Shown here in pieces: positions 1-7,622 of a stretch of DNA of 17,089 nucleotides (positions are counted from its first letter, which is position 1; each line of letters opens with the position of its first letter). The notes below the pieces were generated by a model, which saw nothing but the letters and a program-made list of their open reading frames with translations, made no database searches and was not told the origin of the DNA. The stretch comes from Candidatus Blautia equi (GTDB lineage: Bacteria > Bacillota > Clostridia > Lachnospirales > Lachnospiraceae): the NCBI GenBank assembly GCA_018064695.1, contig JAGHUU010000229.1:1-17089 (forward strand). Direction: 5' to 3'. A program made the position numbers and the translations under genes.

Positions 1-490
1 TAACAGGCCCGATCAACCTTCTTCTGGGTACACAGACGAACTTCATGACCATGCCGTCCGCTTTCAGTACGATCTACATTGAATCCGGTATCTGGCAGGG
101 CGCAGGTTGGGGATGCATCATGTACACACTGCAGCACTTTCCGGTGCCAGCCAGGATCTGATCGAGGCAGCTGTTATCGACGGCGCAAATATCGTTCAGC
201 AGATCAAGGCAGTTGAATGGCCTGCGATCAAGGATATGGTTATCGTACAGTTTATCCTGCAGGCAGGTAACATCATGAGCGTCGGCTTCGAGAAAGCTTA
301 CGCACTGCAGACAGACCTGAACTTAAAGTCTTCCGAGATCATCTCCACCTACGTGTATAAGAAAGGTCTTCTGGATGGTGACTACGGTTTCTCTACCGCG
401 GTTGGTTTGTTCAACACAGTCATCAACGTCATCCTGCTTATCATTGTAAATAATGTTGTTGCTAAGATGAACGATGGTAAAGGATTATAA
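1..490 (+). CDS. LplB-type sugar ABC transporter permease, 5'-truncated, with apparent frameshift
   Basis: This is the C-terminal part of an inner-membrane permease of a CUT1-type carbohydrate ABC transporter (LplB/PotB-like, MalF position). The reading frame is frame 3 from the window edge to about 128 and frame 2 from there to the stop at 488-490. Joining the two gives a continuous family-like protein: the stretch IYIESGIWQGAGW, then AALSGASQDLIEAAVIDGAN, which is the EAA loop that contacts the ATPase, then two hydrophobic segments. A single missing G between 128 and 129 explains the break. The N-terminal half lies outside the window. It ends 13 bases before the next permease gene, so the two are co-transcribed. 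Whether the frameshift is real or a sequencing error cannot be decided here. Family assignment is firm; substrate is not shown by this gene. Confidence 0.85.
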
Positions 491-503
491 GGAGGGGCAA
501 ATT

Positions 504-1406
504 ATGACAAAGAAAAAAAGCAAATTTGCCAGATATTCCCTTGGAGATAAATCTTTCCTTGTATGTGGATATCTTCTCTTAGGCCTTTTCGTTCTGGCAA
601 TTATCGTTCCAATTATTTACATTATTTTTGCATCTTTCATGGATCCAATCACTCTGCAGAACAAAGGTATTACCTTTGACTTCAGCAAATGGACTCTTAC
701 CGCTTATACGCGAGTAATGGAAAATAAGCAGATCTGGATCGGTTTCAAAAATGCAGTACTTTATTCTGTTCTGTCCACAGTACTTTCCGTACTGATCACT
801 ATGCTGGCTGCATACCCAATGTCCAGAGCAGACTTCAAGGGAAAAGGATTCTTCAACATCATGTTCATGATTACCATGTACTTTGGTGGTGGTCTGATCC
901 CTACCTACTTATTAATCAGCAAGTTAGGACTTCTGGATTCCATGTGGGCAATCCTTCTTCCTGGCGCATTCAGCGTTTATAACATGATCATTGCACGTAC
1001 CTACTACTTAGGTATTCCTGCAGAGCTTCAGGAAGCTGCAAGCGTTGACGGTGCAAACGAGCTGACCTATTTCTTCAAGATCCTTCTTCCTGTATGTGTT
1101 CCGATCATCGCAGTACTTGCTATGTGGTGCTTCGTAGGTATGTGGAACAGCTACTTCGATGCAATGATCTACTTAAATGATTCTAAGAAGCAGCCATTAC
1201 AGCTGGTACTTCGTTCCATCCTGATTCAGAACCAGCCAGAGGCAGGTATGATCTCTGATATGCAGAGTACTGCAGCAAGAGCACAGCTGGCAGAGCTTCT
1301 GAAATATGCAACCATCATTATCTCCAGTATCCCGCTTATCGTTATGTATCCATTCTTCCAGAAATACTTCGAGGCAGGACTTATGGCCGGAGCAGTTAAA
1401 GGTTGA
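504..1406 (+). CDS. YtcP-type carbohydrate ABC transporter permease
   Basis: A 300-residue membrane permease, the MalG-like partner of the preceding gene. It has about six hydrophobic segments, starting near residues 18-42. The cytoplasmic EAA loop is at about 177-205 (EAASVDGANELTYFFKILLP), followed by a hydrophobic stretch with AVLAMWCFVGMWNSYFDAM, as in the YtcP/LplC family, and it ends in the typical GLMAGAVKG tail. I chose the ATG at 504 because AAGGAGGGG sits at 489-497 just upstream; the in-frame ATG at 474 would overlap the previous gene and has no site. The gene is intact. It would pair with the upstream permease and with an ATPase encoded elsewhere (often a shared MsmX-like protein; inference). 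Confidence 0.93.
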   Translation: MTKKKSKFARYSLGDKSFLVCGYLLLGLFVLAIIVPIIYIIFASFMDPITLQNKGITFDFSKWTLTAYTRVMENKQIWIGFKNAVLYSVLSTVLSVLITMLAAYPMSRADFKGKGFFNIMFMITMYFGGGLIPTYLLISKLGLLDSMWAILLPGAFSVYNMIIARTYYLGIPAELQEAASVDGANELTYFFKILLPVCVPIIAVLAMWCFVGMWNSYFDAMIYLNDSKKQPLQLVLRSILIQNQPEAGMISDMQSTAARAQLAELLKYATIIISSIPLIVMYPFFQKYFEAGLMAGAVKG

Positions 1407-1422
1407 TTATTCCTTTTTAACA

Positions 1423-1479
1423 GTGATCCGATCCCCCTTGGATCACAATCCTGCGGCATATGAACCATATGTCGCGGGA
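1423..1479 (+). other. two tandem intergenic RNA hairpins between permease and binding-protein genes
   Basis: The first hairpin is GTGATCC (1423-1429) with GGATCAC (1440-1446). The second is a 14-bp stem, 1449-1462 with 1466-1479, containing two G-U pairs and a 3-base loop. Neither is followed by a T run, so they are not simple terminators. In sugar transporter operons such hairpins often let the binding-protein mRNA segment accumulate above the permease segments by processing or protection. That role is inference; the structures are seen. Confidence 0.6.
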
Positions 1480-1528
1480 ATCACCTTAGTACCTTAAAAA
1501 AATCACAATATAAGAAAGGAAAAATGAA

Positions 1529-3181
1529 ATGAATAACAAGAAAGTTTTAGCACTTCTTCTTTCTGCTAGCATGGTAGCTTCTTTTGCTACTATGGCTTCC
1601 GCTGAGGAGTTCCCATTAGCAGAGACCGCTGAGTTCACCGCTATGATCAGCTATCCACCAAACACCGAGTCTGATCCTAACAAGAGAACCATCTTCAAGA
1701 GACTTGAGGAGCAGACCAACGTACATGTAAACTGGACCGCAATCCAGGGCGACCAGTGGGGAGACAAAATCACCCTTAACATGTCCAACCTTGACACTCT
1801 GACCGACCTCGTATTTACCGCTGGTTTTGGTAACAGTGACCTTATCCGTTACGCTGATCAGGAGATCATCCTTCCTCTGGAAGACTACATGGTTCCAGAG
1901 ATCATGCCAAACCTTTGCGCTGTATTTGACAAAGTTCCACAGTACAAAGCTATGTCTACTGACGAGGATGGACATATCTGGGCATTCCCATGGATCGAGC
2001 AGCTTGGTGCTAACGAGACCGCTATTCAGCTTCTTGACAACATGCCATACATCAACGTTGAGTGGCTCAACTTCCTTGGTCTTGAGATGCCAACAACTGT
2101 AGATGAGTTTGAGACCGTTCTTCTTGCATTCAAGGATAACGCAGACAAACTTCAGGCTGAGTTCAGTATCGATGGAAGCATCATCCCAATGTCCTTCATC
2201 ATGAACGATGGCGGACAGGACCCAATGATCCTGACCAATGGTTTTGGCGAAGGTCTTGGAGATCCAGATACATGGAAACATCTTGTAGTTAACAATGACA
2301 AAGAGGTTGTTTACACCGCTACTACCGAAGGCTTCAGAAAAGGTCTTGAGTGGCTGCACAAACTGAACGAAGAAGGACTTATCGATCCAGAGGCATTTAC
2401 TCAGGAATGGTCCACATATGTATCTAAAGGTAAATCCGGACGTTACGGTGTATGCTTCTCCTGGGATATCGCAAACGTAGTATCCATCACCATGGATGAC
2501 GTTCTTGCTGGTTCCAAATGGGTTCCACTTCCACCACTTGCTGCTGATACCACAAACGTATCTCCAGATACCGCTTCCTTCACCTCCGGTTATGACCGTG
2601 GTCGTTGCGTAATGACTATCAAAGCTTCCGAGGATTTTGATGACAATGCAGAGCTTGTTTGCCGTTGGGTAGACCAGTGCTACGCTCCAATCCAGTCCCC
2701 ACAGAACAACTGGGGAACCTACGGCGAGGATGACGATTTCGATATCTTCGTAATGGGCGAGAACGAAAACGGCGAGCCAATGCTTCAGCATGCTCCTCTT
2801 GGCGATGCTTCTCCTGTAGAGGTTCGTGAGGCAGAGGCTGTTGGTGGTCCTCTTGCAATCCTTGATGAGTACTATGGTGTATATGTAACCTGCCCAGATG
2901 ATGCTCAGTATCGTCTTGACTGGATCAAAGATATCTTTGCACCAGAAGTTCACAATAAATACGTAATTCCTAACGTATTCATGAGCATGGATGATGTAGA
3001 AGAGATCTCCAACCTTGAGGCTGACCTTGCAAAAGCTACTAACGCTGCAAAATCTGATTTCGTTATGAACGGATTTGGCGATGATGAGTGGGATGCACTT
3101 CAGGATAGCCTTGATGCATATGGTATGGAAGATTACGTTGCAATCTTCCAGAAATATGTAGATGCATACTATGCAGACTAA
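1529..3181 (+). CDS. extracellular solute-binding protein, LplA/YtcQ-like (carbohydrate ABC transporter)
   Basis: A 550-residue substrate-binding protein for the preceding permease pair. It has a Sec signal peptide (residues 1 to about 25, with hydrophobic core LALLLSASMVASFA) ending ASA-EE. A long COG1653-type binding domain follows: residues TAMISYPPNTESDPNKRTIF and the EEQTNVHVNWTAI stretch are typical of the large (about 500-560 aa) LplA-like group, which binds oligosaccharides. The start at 1529 follows an AAAGGA at 1515-1520. The usual lipobox cysteine is absent, so as read the protein would be cut by signal peptidase I and released. Codon use is biased (CCA, ACC, GCT, CTT), as expected for a highly expressed protein. 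A strong hairpin terminator follows. The substrate is unknown; the GH32-type neighbour suggests a fructan-like sugar. Confidence 0.93.
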   Translation: MNNKKVLALLLSASMVASFATMASAEEFPLAETAEFTAMISYPPNTESDPNKRTIFKRLEEQTNVHVNWTAIQGDQWGDKITLNMSNLDTLTDLVFTAGFGNSDLIRYADQEIILPLEDYMVPEIMPNLCAVFDKVPQYKAMSTDEDGHIWAFPWIEQLGANETAIQLLDNMPYINVEWLNFLGLEMPTTVDEFETVLLAFKDNADKLQAEFSIDGSIIPMSFIMNDGGQDPMILTNGFGEGLGDPDTWKHLVVNNDKEVVYTATTEGFRKGLEWLHKLNEEGLIDPEAFTQEWSTYVSKGKSGRYGVCFSWDIANVVSITMDDVLAGSKWVPLPPLAADTTNVSPDTASFTSGYDRGRCVMTIKASEDFDDNAELVCRWVDQCYAPIQSPQNNWGTYGEDDDFDIFVMGENENGEPMLQHAPLGDASPVEVREAEAVGGPLAILDEYYGVYVTCPDDAQYRLDWIKDIFAPEVHNKYVIPNVFMSMDDVEEISNLEADLAKATNAAKSDFVMNGFGDDEWDALQDSLDAYGMEDYVAIFQKYVDAYYAD

Positions 3182-3207
3182 TTAAACAGTCTATACTGAC
3201 TTACATG

Positions 3208-3240
3208 AGGGCCGCCGCTTCTGCGGCGGTCCTTTTTTTT
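3208..3240 (+). terminator. intrinsic terminator after the first binding-protein gene
   Basis: An 11-bp GC-rich stem, 3208-3218 paired with 3223-3233, with loop TTCT, is followed by a run of eight T. It begins 27 bases after the stop. Because I see no clear promoter between it and the glycosidase gene at 3297, partial read-through may set a lower level of downstream expression (inference). Confidence 0.92.
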
Positions 3241-3282
3241 AAAACCGGGGGCAGACAGAATTTTTCGCAGACATCCGGTTTT
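3241..3282 (+). other. inverted repeat in the leader of the glycosidase gene
   Basis: AAAACCGG (3241-3248) and CCGGTTTT (3275-3282) form a perfect 8-bp inverted repeat around 26 bases, directly after the terminator T run and ending 4 bases before the AGGAG ribosome binding site (3287-3291). It could be an RNA hairpin or an operator. No -10/-35 pair is evident here. Confidence 0.4.
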
Positions 3283-3296
3283 AGACAGGAGAAAGT

Positions 3297-4739
3297 ATGA
3301 AGAAAGCAGCAAGATACTTAATGCTGACATTCTGTATGATGCTTATTTTTGTACAGTCTGTTTTTGCCGGGGAAAAGGACTATGTAAAATTCTTTCTCCC
3401 TGAAAAAGATGGGGTCAATCAGCCATTTGTGGGCGACACCATGCCGTACTATGAGGATGGCGTGTATTATATCTACTATCTGAAAGAGGGCGGAGATTCC
3501 TACCGTCATTCCATTTACCTTACTACCACCACAGATTTCCTGACCTATGAAGATGTGCAGGAGCCTATCCTGGTTTCCAGTTCAGAGGGTGCTCAGGATG
3601 CATGGATCGGTACAGGCTCCGTGGTAAAAGTAGAGGATACCTATTATTTATTCTACACCGGTCATGCAGACAACTCAGAACACGAATTTAACGAGACCGT
3701 CATGCTGGCAAAGGGAAGCGACCTTCGAACCTTTGAAAAAGTAGCAGACTGGGAGATGATTCCGGACGAATCTCTGGGACAGAAGAGAGATTTCCGTGAT
3801 CCGCAGGCTTACTATGATGAGGAAAAACAACAGCTTGTTTTCACTATCACAGCAGCTCAGGAAGGTGTAGCAAGAATCTTAAAATACACTGTCAGCAAAG
3901 ATCTCTCTGAGATCACTTATGACGGCATTATCTTTACCGATCCAATCGGAAAAGTATACAATCTGGAGTGCAGCGATACCTTTAAGATAGGAGATACCTA
4001 TTATCTTACCTATTCCGCGCAGGATGATACTCTGTGGTATGCTGCTTCCACAGAACCATATGGACCATATTCCGATCCGGTTCGTATGGATGGACCACTG
4101 TTTTATGCAGCTAAACATGTAGAGGATGGAGAACATGCTTACATGGTTGGATGGGGCAGAAGATCCAAGAATGAAGCCAATACTACCTCTGTCGATGAAT
4201 GGGCCGGAAACCTGGTCGCACAGGAGATTCATCAGAAAGAGGATGGCAGCCTTGTTCTGGCACCTGTTGCAGCTCTTGAAGCACTGTATCAGAACGAGCA
4301 GCCTCTGACCATCGATACAGCCGAGGCTTTACTTGAGGCCGGAGAAGACAGAGTCTACGCTGATTTCTGCAACGCAGAGGACAGCTTCATGCTGAAAGGT
4401 AACTTCACCTTTGAGGGAACCGGAAAATTTGGTCTTGCCTTCACCTATAAAGATGGCGACGAGAATGACAAGCTCATTACCGTAAGTCCAAGATTTGGTA
4501 CCCTGACCCTGAATTTCAAGGCTGGAAAGAGAAGAGTCGCAGAGCTGGACGGCTTAACACTGAACAGCGGGGAGACCTACTCCTTCACTTATATTCAGGA
4601 GAATTCCTTAGGTGTATTCTACATTGATGATGTGGCTGCTTTTACAGTCAGACTCTACAAAGTAAACGGAAAACCAATTCGCCTCTTCGCAGAGGATATG
4701 AAGGTTCAGTTCTCTGATCTGAAACTTTTTACTGAGTAA
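3297..4739 (+). CDS. secreted glycoside hydrolase, GH32 / GH43-clan (beta-fructosidase-like)
   Basis: A 480-residue secreted glycosidase. Residues 1-24 are a signal peptide (hydrophobic core, VFA-GE cleavage site). A five-bladed propeller domain follows (about 30-330) with repeated YYIYYL / YYLFYTG / YYLTYS strands. The three expected acids are present: D47 in VGDTMPYY (nucleophile position), D168 in FRDPQ (RDP motif) and E224 in NLECSD (EC motif). This pattern is that of GH32 fructan hydrolases, although the usual WMNDPNG nucleophile motif is changed. The last about 140 residues read as the C-terminal beta-sandwich. Start ATG has AGGAG at 3287-3291. Its place between two sugar-binding protein genes suggests it acts outside the cell on the imported glycan, perhaps levan, inulin or sucrose-type. 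GH43-like specificity cannot be excluded. Confidence 0.83.
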   Translation: MKKAARYLMLTFCMMLIFVQSVFAGEKDYVKFFLPEKDGVNQPFVGDTMPYYEDGVYYIYYLKEGGDSYRHSIYLTTTTDFLTYEDVQEPILVSSSEGAQDAWIGTGSVVKVEDTYYLFYTGHADNSEHEFNETVMLAKGSDLRTFEKVADWEMIPDESLGQKRDFRDPQAYYDEEKQQLVFTITAAQEGVARILKYTVSKDLSEITYDGIIFTDPIGKVYNLECSDTFKIGDTYYLTYSAQDDTLWYAASTEPYGPYSDPVRMDGPLFYAAKHVEDGEHAYMVGWGRRSKNEANTTSVDEWAGNLVAQEIHQKEDGSLVLAPVAALEALYQNEQPLTIDTAEALLEAGEDRVYADFCNAEDSFMLKGNFTFEGTGKFGLAFTYKDGDENDKLITVSPRFGTLTLNFKAGKRRVAELDGLTLNSGETYSFTYIQENSLGVFYIDDVAAFTVRLYKVNGKPIRLFAEDMKVQFSDLKLFTE

Positions 4740-4771
4740 TTGTTACACATTAATATTATAGGAGGACGACT

Positions 4772-6120
4772 ATGAAAAAGAATACTATTTCTAAAGTCTT
4801 AAGCGCAGCATTAGTTGGTTCTATGCTCGTTGCTTCCAGCACTGCTATGGTAGCTGCTGACGATACCGTGATCAACGTATATTCCTTCACTGATGAGGTT
4901 CCAAACATGCTTCAGAAATACGTTGATGAGCATCCTGATTTCGCTTACACCATTAACTCCACCATCATCTCCACCACAGACGGTCTGTACCAGCCAGCTC
5001 TGGATCAGGCACTTGCTACCGGTGGTGCAGACGCTCCTGACCTGTACTGCGCAGAGGCAGCATTCGTTCGTAAATATACTCAGGGTGATGCAGTTGGATA
5101 CGCTGCTACCTATGAAGATCTTGGAATCGATTTAAGCCAGGTTGAGAGCTCCGGAATTGCTCCATACTCCATCGAGATCGGAACCAACCCAGATGGCAAC
5201 ATCGTAGGTCTTGGATACCAGGCTACCGGCGGTGCTTTCATCTATCGCCGTTCCATCGCATTCAACACCTTTGGAACCGATAAACCAGAGGATATCGCTG
5301 AGATCATCGGTGCAGGCTCCGGTGAATGGGATAAATTCTTTGAGGCAGCTGAGACCCTGAAAGAAAAAGGATATGCAATCCTTTCCGGTGACGGAGATCT
5401 GTGGCATCCAGTAGAGAACAGCTCTGAAGAGGGCTGGATCGTAGATGGAAAACTTCACATCGATCCTAAGAGAGAGGCATTCTTTGACCTTTCCAAACAG
5501 CTGAAAGACAGCGGTTACAGCAATGACACCCGTGACTGGCAGGACGCTTGGTTCGCAGACATGAAGGGTGAGGGCGAGAAGGAAGTATTTGGTTTCTTCG
5601 GACCAGCATGGCTCATTAACTACACTCTGGCTCCTAACTGTGGTGGTACCACTGAGGGAGAGGGAACCTACGGTGACTGGGCAGTATGTGAATCTCCAGT
5701 TGGATTCTTCTGGGGTGGTACATGGCTCCTTGCTAACAAAGATTCCGCTAAGAAAGAGGCTGTAGCTGAGCTTATCAACTGGGTAACTCTTGACTCTTCC
5801 GAGGACGGACTTCAGCATCAGTGGGCAAACGGTTCTACTTACGGCGAAGGCGGCACCAAAGACGTTGTAGCTGCAGAATCCATTATGACTATCACACCAA
5901 AGGTGACCTTGCATTCCTTGCAGGCCAGAACATGTTTGATGTATTCGTACCAGCTAACAAATTTGCAAACGGCAAAAACCTTACCCAGTACGATGAGACC
6001 ATCAACAGCTACTGGAGAGATCAGGTTCGTGAGTACACTGCTGGCAACAAGACCAAAGAAGAAGCTATCGAGGCTTTCAAACAGATGGTAGCTGACAACC
6101 TTGCAATCGAGGCTGAATAA
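4772..6120 (+). CDS. second sugar ABC transporter substrate-binding protein, frameshifted near 5887
   Basis: A MsmE/COG1653-like carbohydrate-binding protein, unrelated in sequence to the first one. It has a signal peptide (residues 1 to about 28, ending MVAAD) with no lipobox cysteine, then a binding domain with WVTLDSSEDGLQHQWANG near the C-terminal third. The frame opened at 4772 runs off-register after 5887. Reading continues in the next frame as DYHTKGDLAFLAGQNMFDVF down to the stop at 6118-6120, ending with a KEEAIEAFKQMVADN helix typical of these proteins. One missing G at 5887/5888 restores a 449-residue protein of normal length. If the deletion is real, the protein made would end at 6091 with an unrelated 50-residue tail. 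AGGAGG at 4760-4765 supports the start. No permease genes follow, so it may share the upstream pair. Confidence 0.88.
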
Positions 6121-6152
6121 TTATTGTCATAAATAACTGTCAATAATCACAG

Positions 6153-6183
6153 GGGCGATCTTGAAAAAGATCGCCCTTTTTTT
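6153..6183 (+). terminator. intrinsic terminator ending the transporter/glycosidase locus
   Basis: A perfect 10-bp stem, GGGCGATCTT (6153-6162) with AAGATCGCCC (6167-6176), a GAAA loop, then seven T. It closes the unit 33 bases after the second binding-protein stop. Confidence 0.95.
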
Positions 6184-6192
6184 CGTCTTTTC

Positions 6193-6222
6193 TCGACTTT
6201 ATCTGAAAATATATGATAAAAT
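6193..6222 (+). promoter_or_regulatory. sigma-A-type promoter for the small helical protein gene
   Basis: TCGACT (6193-6198), an 18-base AT-rich spacer and TAAAAT (6217-6222). It lies directly after the terminator and about 50 bases before the next start codon. Confidence 0.6.
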
Positions 6223-6270
6223 AAGTGCAGTTCGATAACAGAAACACGGTATCAGGAGGAGAAAAGTATT

Positions 6271-6651
6271 ATGGGACTGAAAGATCTTTTAAAGACCGGC
6301 AGCGGCATCCTGGCAGGATCCGTACAGCAGATCATGGGAAATGAAAAAGTAGGAGCAGCCATCCAGAAGGTGGCAGAGGTTTCCGCTGAGACAGCTAAAA
6401 ACGTGAAAGCGGCAACCGAAACCGCAGCAAAGGCAGCAGCTGAAACAGCAAAGACAGCAACCGAGTCCGCAGTAAAAGCAGCCGGCAGCACGATTGAAAA
6501 AACCACAGATTTTGTAAACGAAAAACGCCAGAGCTCCAATTCCAAAGACCAGTACATCAAAGAACTGGAGGAGATCATTGAGCAGAAGGATAAAGAGATC
6601 GCAAGACTGAGAAAACGTGTTGCAAAGCATAACTGGAAAAACAGACGATAA
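6271..6651 (+). CDS. small Ala/Lys/Thr-rich helical protein of unknown function
   Basis: A 126-residue protein I cannot name. There is no signal peptide or membrane segment. Residues 1-25 are mildly hydrophobic and glycine-containing. Residues about 28-75 are a run of roughly 11-residue Ala/Thr/Glu/Lys repeats (AETAKN, TETAAKAAAETAKTATESA), of the kind seen in LEA-like or apolipoprotein-like amphipathic helices. Residues about 90-118 look like a charged coiled coil (KDQYIKELEEIIEQKDKEIA), and the tail is basic. The ribosome site is AGGAGGAG at 6255-6262. It has its own promoter and terminator, so it is a single-gene unit. A stress or membrane-surface role is possible but unsupported. The coding call is strong because codon use and length fit, and the site is good. 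Confidence 0.8.
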   Translation: MGLKDLLKTGSGILAGSVQQIMGNEKVGAAIQKVAEVSAETAKNVKAATETAAKAAAETAKTATESAVKAAGSTIEKTTDFVNEKRQSSNSKDQYIKELEEIIEQKDKEIARLRKRVAKHNWKNRR

Positions 6652-6652
6652 A

Positions 6653-6686
6653 AAAACGGACAGTGCACAGGCACTGTCCATTTTTG
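6653..6686. terminator. bidirectional terminator between convergent genes
   Basis: GGACAGTGC (6658-6666) pairs with GCACTGTCC (6671-6679) around ACAG. An A run precedes it and ATTTTTG follows, so it works on both strands and serves the helical-protein gene (+) and the deacetylase gene (-). Confidence 0.9.
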
Positions 6687-6699
6687 TGTTCAGGATCTG

Positions 6700-7398
6700 T
6701 CAGATAAAAAATTCCGGTTCATCAAAGACTACGCCGTTTTCCAGCAGGTGTTCGATGAACTGTTTATAATACTCCGGTACCAGTTCCTCTGTCTCGTCAT
6801 GCGCATGTAAAAGAATCAGATGAGAGGAGCCGTCTAAGAGCATAGGCGCACCATTTTCCGGATTTGGGTTATGAATGCGTTCCCAGACATTTTCCACGGT
6901 GAACCCACTGCCTTTACGAATGTTGTACTCAGCAAAATCAAAGGTCCAGAGGGTATCGATTTCTTTATCAAGGCCGTTTGCTTTCCAGAAAGGATAGGAG
7001 AACTGTGTATCCTTTACTTTATGGAAGCCGTTCTCAGCCAGATATTTCTGAAACCCTTCTTTGTTTGCGCCGCCTTTATCGCCATACGGGAAGCGGAATG
7101 GGCGGTAAGTGCGCGGAACGCCGGCTGCTTTGTACAGATCATTTAATACAGCCTCGTTTTTTTCGATATCTGCGATTCCTTCCTCCAGAGAAAGAGAGGA
7201 GAAGGCAGGGTGAGAGTAGCTGTGGTTGCCAACGATCATTCCGTGCTGCAGAGCATAGATGGCATTTTCATAATACTTTTCAATATTGGCGCCCACACCA
7301 AACATGATGGCGCGAATTCCTTTTTCGTTCAGATAATCTACAATTGCAGGGGTATTGCGGGAGGCAATATCGTCGATGGTTAATACTGCATGGATCAT
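6700..7398 (-). CDS. polysaccharide deacetylase family protein (CE4 / NodB homology)
   Basis: A 232-residue protein with the order of motifs of carbohydrate esterase family 4: TIDD near residue 7-10 (catalytic base and metal aspartates; the usual TFDDG is altered to TIDDI), GNHSYSHP around residue 57-64 (H-x3-H metal ligands), RPFRFPYGD near residue 99-107, WTFDFAEY and LILLHAHDE near the C-terminus. These enzymes remove N- or O-acetyl groups from peptidoglycan, chitin-like or other glycans using a divalent metal. There is no signal peptide, so as read it is cytoplasmic, which is unusual for a cell-wall deacetylase and fits an intracellular sugar or glycan substrate. Start ATG follows AGAGG. 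It is a single-gene unit on the minus strand. Confidence 0.88.
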   Translation of the reverse strand: MIHAVLTIDDIASRNTPAIVDYLNEKGIRAIMFGVGANIEKYYENAIYALQHGMIVGNHSYSHPAFSSLSLEEGIADIEKNEAVLNDLYKAAGVPRTYRPFRFPYGDKGGANKEGFQKYLAENGFHKVKDTQFSYPFWKANGLDKEIDTLWTFDFAEYNIRKGSGFTVENVWERIHNPNPENGAPMLLDGSSHLILLHAHDETEELVPEYYKQFIEHLLENGVVFDEPEFFI

Positions 7399-7444
7399 AG
7401 AGATACCTCTTTTCTTTTTATATTATTGTGCAGTGAATATACTA

Positions 7445-7453
7445 AGTATAACA
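7445..7453 (-). promoter_or_regulatory. extended -10 promoter element for the deacetylase gene
   Basis: On the minus strand the bases read TGTTATACT, an extended -10 (TGn plus TATACT), about 50 bases upstream of the start codon. No good -35 box is seen at the usual distance. Confidence 0.5.
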
Positions 7454-7537
7454 TAAAATACGCTTTCAGCATCAGTTAACACAAATTTCTAACATGTTTT
7501 CATAAAATAAAGGCTTTTCTCGGGGCTCTTTTTTTTA

Positions 7538-7543
7538 TATAAT
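7538..7543 (+). promoter_or_regulatory. -10 box for the alpha/beta hydrolase gene
   Basis: A perfect TATAAT follows a T-rich stretch and lies about 80 bases before the start codon. The region at -35 (TTTTCT) is weak. The leader that follows contains no clear strong hairpin. Confidence 0.5.
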
Positions 7544-7622
7544 AGACGGGCATGTGAATTCGCAAGCGGAAAGGCTTATACGGTTTTACGTGCAAAAAGC
7601 TTAAAATTTTCAGAGGTGGAAA

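Noticed and set aside
474..503. Upstream ATG as start of the second permease
   Set aside because: It overlaps the preceding gene and lacks a ribosome site; AAGGAGGGG lies before ATG 504.
1524..1532. ATG-AAA-TGA mini-frame just before the first binding protein
   Set aside because: Two codons overlapping the real start by chance; no evidence that it controls translation.
1616..2953. Long antisense open frame opposite the first binding protein
   Set aside because: Explained by the strong codon bias of the sense gene; the product has no domain and no start signal.
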